A DNA stretch of 64,000 nucleotides from Thiomicrorhabdus heinhorstiae (GCF_013391765.2 NZ_JACBGI020000003.1:62001-126000), one strand, 5' to 3'. Positions 18,183 through 29,681 are shown, counted from the first letter of the stretch. Program-made: numbers and translations. Notes: generated from the letters alone by a model not told the origin.

Positions 18183-20666
18183 ATGTTTTTGCGCATCAAA
18201 CCAATTTCTGTTCTTTTGATGATTCCCTGTTTGTTCTCAGTGACAGCAAAAGCAGAAGTAACTCTGACCCCCATTATTGTTAAGGGCGAAGAAGAAACAG
18301 CCGAATTAAAGCCTCTGGAAAGCGAGGCAGGAACCACTGTGCTCGATCAAAAAGTTTTAAAAGACCTGCCTAAAGGTAATGGCAATATGAACGAGGCACT
18401 TCGAATTCTTCCTGAAATTGAACTGACCGACACTTCAACCCAATCGAACCAGGCCGGTGAAATCAAACCGGGCAAAGTATCCATTCTTGGAGGTGCTTAC
18501 TACCAGAATAACTTTATTGTCGATGGTTCTCCGAACAATTCTTTACTGGATCCCGGTTCCAGTACTTCAAATGAAGGACAGTTGGAAGGCCATGCCCAGG
18601 AAATGTTTCTTAATCTAAACCTGATTGACAGCATAGAGGTTCATAGTAGTAACGTTCCGGCCAGATATGGACAGTTCACCGGCGGTGTAGTCGAAGCCAA
18701 AACAAAGCATGCCGAATTCGAATGGAAAGCGCGGTTTGCAACCCGTTATACCTCGGACAAATTCACGCAATTTCATGTTGCTGATGAATTGGATTTCGAA
18801 CTGTCGCGTAGCGCAGCGGACGATCAACCGAAGTTTGAAAAGCTGAGTTATAACCTCTTCTTGAATGTTCCGATCGATGACAACAACGCTTTTTATATCA
18901 ATTACGACAAAATTTCATCGGATATTCCAATTCTGCATCTTGATCGAACGGAACATGAGAGCCGTGAGCTAGAAAATTTCATGACCAAATGGACGCATTA
19001 CTTCAATGATGACCATCTGATGGATGTATCTTTCAGTAGCTCTCCCTACACCGAAACCCGTTTTCTTGAAAATGTCGAAGACAGCCAATATACCGAAACC
19101 GGTGGTGGCAACAAACTCAATATCGAGCTGGAAGACCATTTTGAACAAGGCACACTACAAACGGTTCTGTCCTATAGTGACAGTGTCACTAGCCGCAACG
19201 CACCTCAAAACTACTACTACTGGGCTCAGACAGATACTTTCCCGTGGGGTCGGGTTTATGATGGCCTATACTCACGCCAGGGCGGACATGGGGACTTGGA
19301 GAGCAAGCAAAGTCGCAACTACTGGAAAAGTAACTTTGAGTTTAAAGAACAAACATTCGGTCAAGTAAAGCACGCCTTTAATCTCAGTGGCGAACTCAAT
19401 CGAGTTTCAGCCTACAAAACCCGAGATCAAGATGCCAATAAATACAAAGTGGGAGTTACTAGCGATAAACTGCCCGAATCCGGCATATCCAACCTGATTT
19501 GCAATGGGGCCGATGCCTGCATAGAAGGTGAACAATACGCCGTCAGCAAGGTCGTCTATCTTGCCGGAACACGCCATGCTGAAATTCTGAACACTGGTTT
19601 CTCACTAGAAGACGCTATGCAATACCAGCGCTTAATGCTACGGCTGGGCGCACGCTACGACTACAACGATTTCATGCAGAACCACGACATCGCCTACCGG
19701 AGCTTCGGAAAGCTTGATCTTTTAGGGAATAAAAATCTCTTTTTAACCGCCGGATTAAACCGCTATTACGCCAATACTTTCCTGTCTCATAAGTTACGTC
19801 AGGCAGGGAAAAGTTACCAGGAATATACTCGCGGTCTCGTTGGAGGCTATGACGAATATGGACAAAAAATAGTTACCCCCAGCGACTGGTCATTAGGGAG
19901 CAACTACAATACCGACATTACCGAGTATTCACGCCTGAAAACGCCATACAGCGATGAACGCAGTATCGGTATCGAAGCCGGATTATGGGGCGGTGTTTTC
20001 TCCATGGAACGGATTCTTCGCGACGGCTATGATCAATTCACAACCGAAACCAGTGCAGTAGAGGATGATGGCCATACTTACACCACCCTGACTAATAACG
20101 GCTGGAGTACCTTTGAATCGATTAAGATTCAATGGCGAAAACAGTGGCTTAACCACACTTTTAGTATTAGCTATTTTAATGGTGAAGGCTCGAAGAATTA
20201 TCTGGATAACTATGACGACGAAGCCGACGACGAAGACAATTCTGTTATCTATTACAAAGGCCAACTTTATCAATTATCGGACTTTGGACGTATCAAGCAG
20301 GAAAAGCCCCCTACAGTAAAACTGTTTTACGGCTATCAGCCATCAAAAGGATTGAATCTAGGTGTCTACGCAACCTATACCGGCGGTTATCAAAGTTTCG
20401 AATCCAACGCTTACGCCATCGACTATATTCAGGACTCAGATAGTGTCAATGCTACGCGAGAAATCGCCATCTATGACTACGTCAAATACGAGCCGTTTTT
20501 TCAACTCGACCTGTCGGTCAGCTATCGAAAAAAATGGCTGGAGCAATACTACACCTTCACTGTTGACATCAAAAATGCTCTGGATGAAGTTCGCCGAGTA
20601 AAAAACGGCACCAATGATTACACCCTGGGTCGGCAATTTTGGCTCGGTGTCAGTTATGACTTCTAA
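18183..20666 (+). CDS. TonB-dependent outer-membrane receptor
   Basis: 827 residues with a signal peptide (to about AKAEV). Right after it lies a TonB-box-like LTPIIVKG, then a plug domain (PKGNGNMNEALRILPEIELTD..., GGAYYQNNFIVDG, LIDSIEVHSSNVPARYGQFTGGVVEA) and a long beta-barrel ending in the expected aromatic residue (GVSYDF). Such receptors use TonB-ExbBD energy to import metal chelates, cobalamin or other scarce solutes. The ligand is not predictable from sequence. It is third in the run after a diheme peroxidase and a lipoprotein and is followed by a trypsin-like protease, suggesting a specialised uptake system. Confidence 0.85.
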   Translation: MFLRIKPISVLLMIPCLFSVTAKAEVTLTPIIVKGEEETAELKPLESEAGTTVLDQKVLKDLPKGNGNMNEALRILPEIELTDTSTQSNQAGEIKPGKVSILGGAYYQNNFIVDGSPNNSLLDPGSSTSNEGQLEGHAQEMFLNLNLIDSIEVHSSNVPARYGQFTGGVVEAKTKHAEFEWKARFATRYTSDKFTQFHVADELDFELSRSAADDQPKFEKLSYNLFLNVPIDDNNAFYINYDKISSDIPILHLDRTEHESRELENFMTKWTHYFNDDHLMDVSFSSSPYTETRFLENVEDSQYTETGGGNKLNIELEDHFEQGTLQTVLSYSDSVTSRNAPQNYYYWAQTDTFPWGRVYDGLYSRQGGHGDLESKQSRNYWKSNFEFKEQTFGQVKHAFNLSGELNRVSAYKTRDQDANKYKVGVTSDKLPESGISNLICNGADACIEGEQYAVSKVVYLAGTRHAEILNTGFSLEDAMQYQRLMLRLGARYDYNDFMQNHDIAYRSFGKLDLLGNKNLFLTAGLNRYYANTFLSHKLRQAGKSYQEYTRGLVGGYDEYGQKIVTPSDWSLGSNYNTDITEYSRLKTPYSDERSIGIEAGLWGGVFSMERILRDGYDQFTTETSAVEDDGHTYTTLTNNGWSTFESIKIQWRKQWLNHTFSISYFNGEGSKNYLDNYDDEADDEDNSVIYYKGQLYQLSDFGRIKQEKPPTVKLFYGYQPSKGLNLGVYATYTGGYQSFESNAYAIDYIQDSDSVNATREIAIYDYVKYEPFFQLDLSVSYRKKWLEQYYTFTVDIKNALDEVRRVKNGTNDYTLGRQFWLGVSYDF

Positions 20667-20763
20667 TTTTCCATATGAAAAATACCGGATAGTGCCTATG
20701 GCGAACAGGTCACGCATCATTGAAATACTAAATAATTCAAATTCAAAACTTAGGAAACAACAC

Positions 20764-22167
20764 ATGCTTCGAATCATGCTTTTCTGTAGCCTTCTTTTTG
20801 CCCAGAATGTCTGGGCAACCGTTGAAAACAGTGCAGTTAAAATTTTTGTCACCAAGAGTCAGCCGGATTATCAACTCCCGTGGCAAACAAAAAAAATCAG
20901 TCGTTCTTCCGGTTCCGGCGTCTACGTACGGGTTCATGACCAAAACTACATTCTGACTTCGGCTCACGTAATCAGCCACGCCACCTTTATTGAAGTAAGA
21001 AAAAGCAACAATACGCGAAAATATCCGGCCGACGTCAAATGGGTTTCCAATGAAACCGACCTGGCCCTGCTCGCTTTGCAGGATTCGACTTTCTTTACAG
21101 ACATCGATCCCCTCTCTTTGGGCACGCTTCCTAAGATGGGCGATCAGGTCACCGCTCTGGGCTATCCAATGGGTGGCGACGAACTTTCCACGACGCAAGG
21201 CGTTGTCTCACGCCTTGAACACCGCCACTACAGTTTTTCAAAAAAATCGTTCTTAACCATTCAGATTGATACTCCGATCAATCCCGGCAACAGCGGCGGG
21301 CCGATTATCAATCAGCATAACCAAATCGTCGGGCTGGCAATGCAAACCATCACCAAAGCCAACAACATCAGTTACCTGGTTCCATCCCGAGTTATTCGTC
21401 ATTTCTTCGACGATATTGCCGATGGAGAATATCAGGGCATGCCGAACGAAAATTTCGTATTTTCTCTGCCGGAAAATGCCGAACTGCGCGCTTATTTTCA
21501 ACTGCCTGAAAAGCAATCCGGCGTATTGATTGAAAAAGTGGCTGTGGATACCATTCCTTTGCAAGAAAACGATCTGCTGACTCATATAAACGGTAAAAAA
21601 ATTGAGAACGACGGCACGGTCTTTCTGCCGGAAGGAAAGCTCTCTTTTAAAGAATTGATTCATCAAAAACAGATTGGCGAAACGCTTTTGGCCAAAGTCC
21701 TTCGCGACGGCAAAGAACTGGAAGTCAGCTGGAAACTGAGCGCAGAAGAGACCAACCTGCCGACCTATTTTTCCGATAAGCCGCAATATCATCTTTTCGG
21801 TGGCCTGATCCTGGTTCCTTTAAGCCAGAACATTCTCGCCTCTCTGGTTCAGAGCGGCTCTCGCGGTGCCATTATGACCGCAGCATCCTTAGAAGAATAT
21901 GCCACGCTACATCCGGAAAAAAAGGAAATTGTCGTACTGCAAAGAATTCTGCCCAACAACCAAAATGCCGGTTATCGCGCATCTTACTCGATTATCGAAA
22001 GTTTCAACGATCAGCCCGTAGCCGACCTCCAAAGTCTGATTAAAACGCTTGAAAAAAACGATAGCAAATGGGTCAAATTCAAGACCCATGACGATCAAAC
22101 TTTTATACTCAATAAACGACTTGCCCAAGAGGGAGACAAAACCATTCGCTCCCAATACGGCATCTAA
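20764..22167 (+). CDS. Periplasmic trypsin-like serine protease with PDZ domains
   Basis: 467 residues from the ATG at 20764, chosen because AGGAAA lies eight bases upstream and the product then begins with a signal peptide (LRIMLFCSLLFAQNVWA). Upstream in-frame codons overlap the receptor gene. The catalytic triad is visible: His in LTSAHVIS, Asp in NETDLALLAL, Ser in NPGNSGGPI. Two PDZ-like regions follow (about residues 225-310 and 330-460). The layout is that of the HtrA/DegP family but with divergent PDZ parts. It follows the TonB receptor by 97 bases. It could process the lipoprotein, receptor or a protein ligand; the role is inferred from position only. Confidence 0.8.
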   Translation: MLRIMLFCSLLFAQNVWATVENSAVKIFVTKSQPDYQLPWQTKKISRSSGSGVYVRVHDQNYILTSAHVISHATFIEVRKSNNTRKYPADVKWVSNETDLALLALQDSTFFTDIDPLSLGTLPKMGDQVTALGYPMGGDELSTTQGVVSRLEHRHYSFSKKSFLTIQIDTPINPGNSGGPIINQHNQIVGLAMQTITKANNISYLVPSRVIRHFFDDIADGEYQGMPNENFVFSLPENAELRAYFQLPEKQSGVLIEKVAVDTIPLQENDLLTHINGKKIENDGTVFLPEGKLSFKELIHQKQIGETLLAKVLRDGKELEVSWKLSAEETNLPTYFSDKPQYHLFGGLILVPLSQNILASLVQSGSRGAIMTAASLEEYATLHPEKKEIVVLQRILPNNQNAGYRASYSIIESFNDQPVADLQSLIKTLEKNDSKWVKFKTHDDQTFILNKRLAQEGDKTIRSQYGI

Positions 22168-22177
22168 TAAATCTCAT

Positions 22178-22206
22178 ACAACCGGATGCTTAAACCTTCC
22201 GGTTGT
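22178..22206 (+). terminator. Terminator-like hairpin after the protease gene
   Basis: ACAACCGGA and TCCGGTTGT form a perfect 9-bp stem with an 11-base loop, starting 10 bases after the stop codon. The T-tract that follows is poor, so it may be a weak terminator or mRNA 3' protector. Confidence 0.55.
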
Positions 22207-22362
22207 CACCTCTTTCGAGCAACAATCCCCTCAACAATTCTCGTTATCGCAGCACTTTTCGCAGTGAAGCCCGGTAATTTCAGCCCTGCCTATATTTATT
22301 TTTTATGATCTTAAATATTAGATTTCTATGATATTAACCTTGATTATAGGGATAGAAAAATA

Positions 22363-22388
22363 AATAATAAACATTCTCATTATTATTA
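22363..22388 (+). promoter_or_regulatory. Fur-box-like site upstream of TonB receptor
   Basis: The stretch AATAATAAACATTCTCATTATTATT lies 27 bases before the receptor ATG. It resembles overlapping Fur hexamers (NATNAT repeats, ATTCTCATTATTATT). It shares the ATTCTCATT core with the site at 13645. Iron-responsive repression is inferred. Confidence 0.55.
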
Positions 22389-22414
22389 CTTGTTGTAAAT
22401 AGGCAATTACCAAA

Positions 22415-24619
22415 ATGAAAACAACATTACGACAACCTCACATTACGGCCGCTATTGCAGGAGTTCTGACAACTCTGCCAACAATGCTTTATGCGCAGAC
22501 TTTTGAACTCGAATCGATTCAGGTCACTACCGCAACCCAAACGGAAAAAGAGCTTAAAGATGTTCCTGCATCGGTCGAAGTGATCGACGAACATCAGATT
22601 CAGAAAATGGCCGCCGTGACTCTACAGGACGCTTTGCAGTACAGCGGCGTCTTTTTTAACCCCGCTCCTGGTCGTTACAGCAATACTAACGGTCAATTTT
22701 CGATTCGCGGCGTCTCTTCAAAAGGCACACTCCTGCTTCTGAACGGACGCAGAATCGCATCCGAATTCACCAAATCCTACGATGCCATGAGAATTCCGGC
22801 ATCTGCAATCGAACGTATCGAAATCATTAAAGGTCCAATGGGTGGACTCTACGGTTCCGATGCACTGGGCGGAGTGATTAATATCATCACCAAAAAACCG
22901 CTCGAGCAGATTGAGACGACTTTGACCCTGAGCCACGGCGCTAATGGCGACGGCGACGGAGAGCGCAGCCTGTTTGAAGCCGATATACGCGGAACCAAAG
23001 GCAGAACGGGATTCAGTGCCTGGATCAGCGCCCTGAAGACCGGCGAATATTCGGAAAATGAAACGGCGCAAATCCGAGTACCCAAAGGCAGTGTCGCCAA
23101 TACCAAATCGAAACCGAGCCAGTCGGATCTACGAATCGACCCGAATACTTTAAAAGCCTGCGGTAACGGCAGCAGCTGCGCGAGCAACTTCAGCGTCCCT
23201 GTCGGCAATCTGATCCAAGACCAATACGATCAATCGGTTTATTATCGTGATCCAAGCGAAGTGATTAACCTGGGTGTCGATCTGACCCATAAACTGAATA
23301 ACGAGCTGGACCTGAATCTGAATTTAGGTTTTATGCACGAAATCCGAGACACTCAGGGAATTTCGCAAGCCTATGCATCCAACTACACCAGTGCCCAGAG
23401 TGGCGATTCCCTAACGTTTTTCAATATCCCTTACGCGGAACACCTCGATAACCGCCGCTACGAATTAGGTGTCGGCGCCAACTGGCACCCTAATCCGCAG
23501 CTGGAAATCGATTGGAAATCCAGCCTCTCCCGGTATGAGAAAAAAGATCAGATTACCAGCCTGCTGTGGGAAGAGTTAGGTTATGCCGCCGAAGAGGAAT
23601 CGGCCAGTTTAAGCGGCGACGGAACGGTCAATCAATATCAACACTCATTGAAATCGTCATGGCTAGTGCGTCCCGATAGTCGTCTGGTGACCGGGGCGGA
23701 ATATATTGAAGACAGTCGCGAAGCCGCTTTCTTCGACGCCAGCGGCAAGATGACAACCAAAACGCAGGACAGTTCGGCGGTTTATGCCCAGCATGAATGG
23801 CAAATCGATCCGGAATTAAACCTGGTCTACGGCTTGCGTTATGACGACACTTCGGCTGCCGGAGATGCCACCAGCGGACATATCGGCGGTGTTTATCATT
23901 TCTCGCCTTTATTCAATCTTAGAATGCGCTATGCGCAAGGATTCAGGGCACCCGACAGCCAGGAAAACTATATCAACCGCTATAACCCGCAAGGCAAGCG
24001 TTTCGTCGGAGCCCAGGTTGTCGATGCTTCGATCAATAAAAGCGCCTTTGATCTCGAAGCTGAACGCAGCGAAAACTATGAAATCGGTTTAAACGGCCAA
24101 AGCAGAAAACTACACTATGATGCCGCGCTGTTTTATACCGAAATCGACGACAGTATCGTTCGTTACCAAACCTCGGATTACATCAGTTTCCGCAATGCCA
24201 GCCAGGTGACCTTGAAAGGTCTGGATCTGAACGCCCAGTATCAAATGACACCGAAACTGAACTGGAATTGGAATATGAGTCTCTTAGACAGCTATAACCG
24301 GGATACCGGACAAAAGCTGGAATACACGCCTGATTTCCGCACTTCCGTTGCAGTGAACTATCAAGCGACTCCTCGACTGAGCACCAGTGTTGCAGCTCAA
24401 TACGTCAGTGAACAAAACTACAGCATTACCGAAAACGGTCAAACCGTAACTTATGAAGCAAACGGTTATACGCCGGTCAACATCAAATTCAATTACGCAC
24501 TGGACCGAGCCGACATTTTCGTCGGCATAGACAACCTGTTTGAAACCGAAATCGATAACGCACTGGGCAGCGATATAGGCCGTTATTACTACGCCGGTGT
24601 TCGCTGGTTTATCCAGTAA
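22415..24619 (+). CDS. TonB-dependent receptor, CirA/FepA-like (siderophore or metal)
   Basis: 734 residues: signal peptide to YAQ, TonB-box-like ESIQVTTA, plug domain with the conserved SIRGVSSKGTLLLLNGRR and RIEIIKGPMGGLYGSDALGGVINIITKKP motifs of colicin I / enterobactin-type receptors, then a barrel ending in a terminal aromatic (RWFIQ). Such proteins import catecholate siderophores, heme or related chelates; the exact ligand is unknown. A Fur-like site lies just upstream, and a small Spy-like gene follows 47 bases later in the same transcript. Confidence 0.88.
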   Translation: MKTTLRQPHITAAIAGVLTTLPTMLYAQTFELESIQVTTATQTEKELKDVPASVEVIDEHQIQKMAAVTLQDALQYSGVFFNPAPGRYSNTNGQFSIRGVSSKGTLLLLNGRRIASEFTKSYDAMRIPASAIERIEIIKGPMGGLYGSDALGGVINIITKKPLEQIETTLTLSHGANGDGDGERSLFEADIRGTKGRTGFSAWISALKTGEYSENETAQIRVPKGSVANTKSKPSQSDLRIDPNTLKACGNGSSCASNFSVPVGNLIQDQYDQSVYYRDPSEVINLGVDLTHKLNNELDLNLNLGFMHEIRDTQGISQAYASNYTSAQSGDSLTFFNIPYAEHLDNRRYELGVGANWHPNPQLEIDWKSSLSRYEKKDQITSLLWEELGYAAEEESASLSGDGTVNQYQHSLKSSWLVRPDSRLVTGAEYIEDSREAAFFDASGKMTTKTQDSSAVYAQHEWQIDPELNLVYGLRYDDTSAAGDATSGHIGGVYHFSPLFNLRMRYAQGFRAPDSQENYINRYNPQGKRFVGAQVVDASINKSAFDLEAERSENYEIGLNGQSRKLHYDAALFYTEIDDSIVRYQTSDYISFRNASQVTLKGLDLNAQYQMTPKLNWNWNMSLLDSYNRDTGQKLEYTPDFRTSVAVNYQATPRLSTSVAAQYVSEQNYSITENGQTVTYEANGYTPVNIKFNYALDRADIFVGIDNLFETEIDNALGSDIGRYYYAGVRWFIQ

Positions 24620-24666
24620 TCGTCAGCCGTACTTAAGCAATCCATAACATACACAGGAACAATAAA

Positions 24667-25122
24667 ATGAAACTTAAAATTTTTCTGATTTCACTCATCT
24701 GCCTTCTTCCGTTCACCACTCAAGCCGACGGCCACAAACATCACCTCGGCTTGGCAAACTACGCTCTGCTGCTGGGCAAAAGTCTGCCGCATCTGATGAA
24801 ACCGGTTATGCAAAATCAGCAACAACTGAATTTGACTCCACAACAGAAGCAACAACTTAAACAGCTGCGCGAACAGATGGCACCGAAGATTCACAGCGGA
24901 CTGGAAAAAGCCAAAAAACTTGAACAACAGATTTCCACCGCCATTCTGCTCGAACACAAAAATGTACCGGCATTGAATCCGCAACTGGAAGAACTGCAAA
25001 CGCAAAAATGGCAAAACACCCAAAACCTGATCAAAGCCGTCGGTCAAATTCAAACTATTTTGAATACACAGCAATACGCCCAGCTTATGCAGATACTGAA
25101 CAATAAAACGGCAGAAAAGTAA
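24667..25122 (+). CDS. Spy/CpxP-like periplasmic protein
   Basis: 151 residues with a signal peptide (FLISLICLLPFTTQA) and an all-helical mature part. It starts with a His-rich DGHKHHLGL and has the LTPQQKQQLKQLREQM motif of the LTXXQ family, plus a second, weaker NTQQYAQLMQIL copy. LTXXQ proteins include the chaperone Spy, the stress regulator CpxP and metal-sensing CnrX relatives. The His cluster could bind metal. It probably shares a transcript with the preceding TonB receptor, so a metal-stress role is an inference. Confidence 0.7.
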   Translation: MKLKIFLISLICLLPFTTQADGHKHHLGLANYALLLGKSLPHLMKPVMQNQQQLNLTPQQKQQLKQLREQMAPKIHSGLEKAKKLEQQISTAILLEHKNVPALNPQLEELQTQKWQNTQNLIKAVGQIQTILNTQQYAQLMQILNNKTAEK

Positions 25123-25196
25123 TCTTGGAAAACGGCGTGCTAAATACGGGTGGAGAATAAAACAGCTTCGCCCTTTTTAGCAAGGACTAGAATGAT

Positions 25197-25273
25197 TGGT
25201 CGGAGTGACAGGATTTGAACCTGCGACCACCACACCCCCAGTGTGGTGCGCTACCAAACTGCGCTACACCCCG
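25197..25273 (-). tRNA. tRNA-Pro (GGG)
   Basis: The minus strand folds into a complete cloverleaf: acceptor CGGGGTG/CACTCCG, D-arm GCGC...GCGC, anticodon stem CCACA/TGTGG with loop CTGGGGG (anticodon GGG), T-arm GCAGG-TTCAAAT-CCTGT, discriminator A and encoded CCA (25197-25199). It reads proline CCC/CCU codons. It lies downstream of the merR-like gene, as in many gammaproteobacteria. Confidence 0.97.
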
Positions 25274-25375
25274 ATCGAAATAGAGAAGAGAATTATAGGC
25301 GCTTTCGGCAACAAATCAACCGAACAGAAACGATTCAGGCTATTTTTACGGAAGTATAAAAGGGATATCCCAGAA

Positions 25376-25765
25376 TCAGTAGCGTTTTTGGATATGGTCT
25401 CGGAAGGCTTGAATTTCACTTTTGAGCTGCTGCATCATCGCTAAACAGCTATCTTTTTGAAGATCGCCGGATGCCAGTTGGGCACTGACATCCTGCTTGG
25501 CAAGCTTGGCTTTTGCGCCTGGAATGGTAAAGCCCTGCTCATGCAAAAGACTTTTGATTTCCAAAACCAGACGTACATCTTTTTGTTGATAATAACGGCG
25601 TCCGCGTCGCTTGCCTGGCTCCAACTGGGGAAAAACTTGTTCCCAGTAACGCAGAACGTGCGATTTAACTTCGCACAAATCGGCGACTTCCCCGATCGTA
25701 AAATATTTTTTATCGGGGATTTCTGGTTTTAGGAGCTCAAGCTGAGACGATTTAGAACTTGCCAT
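25376..25765 (-). CDS. MerR-family transcriptional regulator
   Basis: 129 residues. The N-terminal winged helix is clear: [55 protein letters not shown] short C-terminal helix follows, without metal-binding cysteines, so it is not a metal sensor of the MerR/CueR kind. This small regulator next to ihfA and tRNA-Pro is a widely kept arrangement, and its targets are unknown. Its start overlaps the ihfA 3' end by 14 bases. Confidence 0.9.
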   Translation of the reverse strand: MASSKSSQLELLKPEIPDKKYFTIGEVADLCEVKSHVLRYWEQVFPQLEPGKRRGRRYYQQKDVRLVLEIKSLLHEQGFTIPGAKAKLAKQDVSAQLASGDLQKDSCLAMMQQLKSEIQAFRDHIQKRY

Positions 25766-26045
25766 GGTTATCTATTTGCGCACGAAGTTTTTGTCCGGGT
25801 TTAAATGTTACCACTCTTCGGGCCGATATAGGAACATCTTCTCCGGTTCGAGGGTTACGCCCCGGACGAGATGATTTGTCGCGCAGTTCAAAATTTCCAA
25901 AACCGGATAATTTAATCTGCTCGCCGGAAACCAATACTTCACTGATTTCATCGTAGAATTGTTCTACCAATTCCTTTGATTCGCGTTTATTAAAACCAAA
26001 GGTATCTGATAATTGTTGAGCAATATCTGCCTTTGTTAAAGTCAT
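25752..26045 (-). CDS. ihfA: Integration host factor alpha subunit
   Basis: 97 residues, the normal size. The HU/IHF fold is shown by [33 protein letters not shown] and the DNA-minor-groove arm [29 protein letters not shown], whose proline inserts into DNA. With IhfB it bends DNA for recombination, replication and promoter activation. It follows pheT by 113 bases. Confidence 0.95.
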   Translation of the reverse strand: MTLTKADIAQQLSDTFGFNKRESKELVEQFYDEISEVLVSGEQIKLSGFGNFELRDKSSRPGRNPRTGEDVPISARRVVTFKPGQKLRAQIDNHGKF

Positions 26046-26158
26046 ATCGCTTTCTTTCCTGATCTTATTTTATATTGTTGTATTTTAACAATTTTTTGTA
26101 TAACCAGACAGGTAAAAAGGAAAAAGTTTTTCCTCAAAACCTGCCTAAAAAGTACGCA

Positions 26159-28546
26159 TTAACGCAATACGGCGTTAACTTTCTGCTTAGCCGATTCAAG
26201 AATCTGCGCAACCAGCTGATCCACTTCGTCGTCTTGCAGGGTACGTTCCTGATGCTGAATCTTCAGAGTCAAAGCCACGCTCTTCTGATCTTCACCGATT
26301 CCCTGACCGCGATAAATATCGAAAATATCTACCGAGCGCAAAATATCGGACTCAACCATAACCGCATCCAACAGAGATTGGACCGACAGCTCGTTTTCGA
26401 CGACAAACGCCAAGTCGCGCTGAACCTCAGGGAATTTGGAAATCGCTTCTGCACATGGAACCTCCATGGTCATCAAGGCATCCTGACGAATCTGGAACAA
26501 GAAGACATTACCGTTCACACCCATGGTTTTAACCCACTGCGGATGTAGCTGACCGATGATACCGACCTCTTTTCCATCCTTGATCAGACTGGCAGACTGA
26601 CCCGGGTGTAATGCTGGGTGCGAACAGGCTTCGAAACGGATTTTACCGACCTGATGGCTCATGCGTAGCAGAGTCTCCACATCCCCTTTAACATCGAAGA
26701 AATCGACGGCACGCTCAGTTTCGTCCCAGCCGGAAGCGGCGACTTTTCCGACCACGGCACCACCGATCATAGGCACTTGCGTAGCACCGGTCGGGTCTTG
26801 ATCGTTTTTATAGAAGACCAGACCGCTCTCAAACAGACGTACTCGAGGCTGTTGGCGATTCTGGTTGTAAGCGACACTTTGCAGCAGACCTGGGAAAAGC
26901 GTGGTACGCATCGCTTTCATATCATCGGAAATCGGATTCTGCACCAGGACGTAAGGCAGATCCGGAGCCAGGCATTTTTGTTTGCTTTCTTCCACAAAGC
27001 TATAGGTCACAACTTCGTTATAACCACGCTGTACCAATGCAATTTTCAACGCCATGAGCTCTTGTTCAGACTCTGGCAATTCATTCAATGTCATTGGCGC
27101 ATGCAACGGTGTTTCCGGCAAGTTGTTGTAACCGAAAACTCGGCCGACTTCTTCAACCAGATCCATCTCAATCGCCATATCGAAACGATAACTTGGCGCA
27201 TGCATGTTCCAACCGGCTGCATTCTCTTCAACACCGAAACCAAGACGCTGAAAAATATCGTTCACTTGCTGAGAATCGACTTCGACACCCAAGCGTTTAT
27301 CCAAAGTCTCTTTACGCAAGGTAATGACCGCCGCTTTAGGCAGATTCTCGTCACTGATGACCGCATTCACTTTGCTGACCTCTCCACCGGCCACTTCGGT
27401 AAACAGAGCCAAAGCGCGGTTCAGGGCACGTTCAGGCAATAGCGGATCGACACCGCGTTCAAAACGCATCGAAGAGTCGGTATGTAAGCCGTATTTGCGT
27501 GCTTTACCGGTAATCGCCAAACGATTGAAGTGGGCGCATTCGAAGAAAATCGCCGTCGTATCGTCGGTGACCGAAGTCGACAGTCCACCCATAATTCCGG
27601 CCAATGCAATGGCGCCGGAGTCATCCGCAATCACTAGGGTATCGTCTTCCAGAACAACTTCTTTCTCATCCAGAGTCGTTAGTTTTTCACCGGCATTGGC
27701 TTTACGAACCTGCACTGCACCTTGCAACTTATTCAAATCGAAAGCGTGCATCGGCTGTCCCATTTCCAGCAGAACATAGTTGGTAATATCCACCACCAGA
27801 CTCAACGGACGCAATCCGGAACGCTCCAAACGCTGTTTCATCCATAGAGGGGTCTGAGCCTGAGTGTTGAAACCGGTAACGGTGCAACCGAGGTATTTAG
27901 GGCAGGCTACCGCATCGGTTACTTCGATGGCTACTTGGCAATCGGCCGTTCCGGCCATGTCATTTTCGGAAAAAGGTGTTTTCAATTCGGCGCCACTGAT
28001 CGCGTGCACATCGCGGGCAATCCCCATCACGCTAAAACAATCGGCACGGTTCGGAGTCAAATCAACATCGATCGAAGAGTCGTTCAAATCCAGGTACTCA
28101 CGCAGATCCATACCGACCGGTGCATCATTCGGCAGCACATGCAAACCGTCTACGCCGTCATCCGGCAAGCCGATTTCGCTGGCGCCACACAACATACCGT
28201 GCGAAGGCACACCGCGCAGTTTGGCCTTCTTGATTTTGAAATCGCCGGGCAGAACCGCACCGACTTTGGCGCAGCAGGCTTTCATACCGGCAACGACATT
28301 TTTCGCTCCGCATACGATCTGTACAGGCTCGACATCGCCGACATCCACCTGAGTCACGTTTAATTTGTCGGCATCCGGATGTTTTTCAACCGACAGAACA
28401 TGACCGACTACCACGTTAGTAAAGGCACCGGCGACCGGTTCAACATCATCGACTTCCAATCCGGCCAGACTCAACTCTTCGGACAGCTGTTCGGTAGTCC
28501 AATCCGGACTCGTCCACTCGCGTAACCAATTTTCACTAAATTTCAT
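26159..28546 (-). CDS. pheT: Phenylalanyl-tRNA synthetase beta subunit
   Basis: 795 residues, full length. It starts [21 protein letters not shown] and has the N-terminal tRNA-binding EMAP-like domain ([24 protein letters not shown]), the B3/B4 editing region, the B5 domain and the C-terminal anticodon-binding ferredoxin-like domain ([14 protein letters not shown]). With PheS it forms the alpha2beta2 enzyme that charges and proofreads tRNA-Phe. It is 38 bases downstream of pheS. Confidence 0.97.
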   Translation of the reverse strand: MKFSENWLREWTSPDWTTEQLSEELSLAGLEVDDVEPVAGAFTNVVVGHVLSVEKHPDADKLNVTQVDVGDVEPVQIVCGAKNVVAGMKACCAKVGAVLPGDFKIKKAKLRGVPSHGMLCGASEIGLPDDGVDGLHVLPNDAPVGMDLREYLDLNDSSIDVDLTPNRADCFSVMGIARDVHAISGAELKTPFSENDMAGTADCQVAIEVTDAVACPKYLGCTVTGFNTQAQTPLWMKQRLERSGLRPLSLVVDITNYVLLEMGQPMHAFDLNKLQGAVQVRKANAGEKLTTLDEKEVVLEDDTLVIADDSGAIALAGIMGGLSTSVTDDTTAIFFECAHFNRLAITGKARKYGLHTDSSMRFERGVDPLLPERALNRALALFTEVAGGEVSKVNAVISDENLPKAAVITLRKETLDKRLGVEVDSQQVNDIFQRLGFGVEENAAGWNMHAPSYRFDMAIEMDLVEEVGRVFGYNNLPETPLHAPMTLNELPESEQELMALKIALVQRGYNEVVTYSFVEESKQKCLAPDLPYVLVQNPISDDMKAMRTTLFPGLLQSVAYNQNRQQPRVRLFESGLVFYKNDQDPTGATQVPMIGGAVVGKVAASGWDETERAVDFFDVKGDVETLLRMSHQVGKIRFEACSHPALHPGQSASLIKDGKEVGIIGQLHPQWVKTMGVNGNVFLFQIRQDALMTMEVPCAEAISKFPEVQRDLAFVVENELSVQSLLDAVMVESDILRSVDIFDIYRGQGIGEDQKSVALTLKIQHQERTLQDDEVDQLVAQILESAKQKVNAVLR

Positions 28547-28584
28547 AATGTCTTCTCAAAGCTTTTTATCGAATGTGTGCAGTC

Positions 28585-29595
<1,011 letters not shown>

Positions 29596-29623
29596 CTAAA
29601 ACAAATGTTCTTAACGGATTGAA

Positions 29624-29681
29624 TGAATAGAGTTAATAAGACGCTTTTCAGAAAAAGCTGCAATCCGATTAACTCTATTCA
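29624..29681 (-). repeat. 14-bp inverted repeat in the pheS leader
   Basis: TGAATAGAGTTAAT (29624-29637) and ATTAACTCTATTCA (29668-29681) are perfect complements around a 30-base loop that itself holds a GCTTTT/AAAAGC hairpin. Another small hairpin, CCGCAA/TTGCGG, lies just upstream on the minus strand. The whole leader between rplT and pheS is therefore highly structured. It may stabilise the mRNA end or control pheST; no phenylalanine leader peptide is convincing. Confidence 0.7.

Noticed and set aside
20614-20763. Longer N-terminus for the PDZ protease overlapping the TonB receptor gene
   Set aside because: It lacks a ribosome-binding site and would put about 50 non-signal residues before an obvious signal peptide.
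25196-25444. An 82-codon plus-strand frame beginning VGVTGFEPATTTPPVW
   Set aside because: It is the complement of tRNA-Pro plus flanking sequence; this artefact protein is common in databases and is not a gene.
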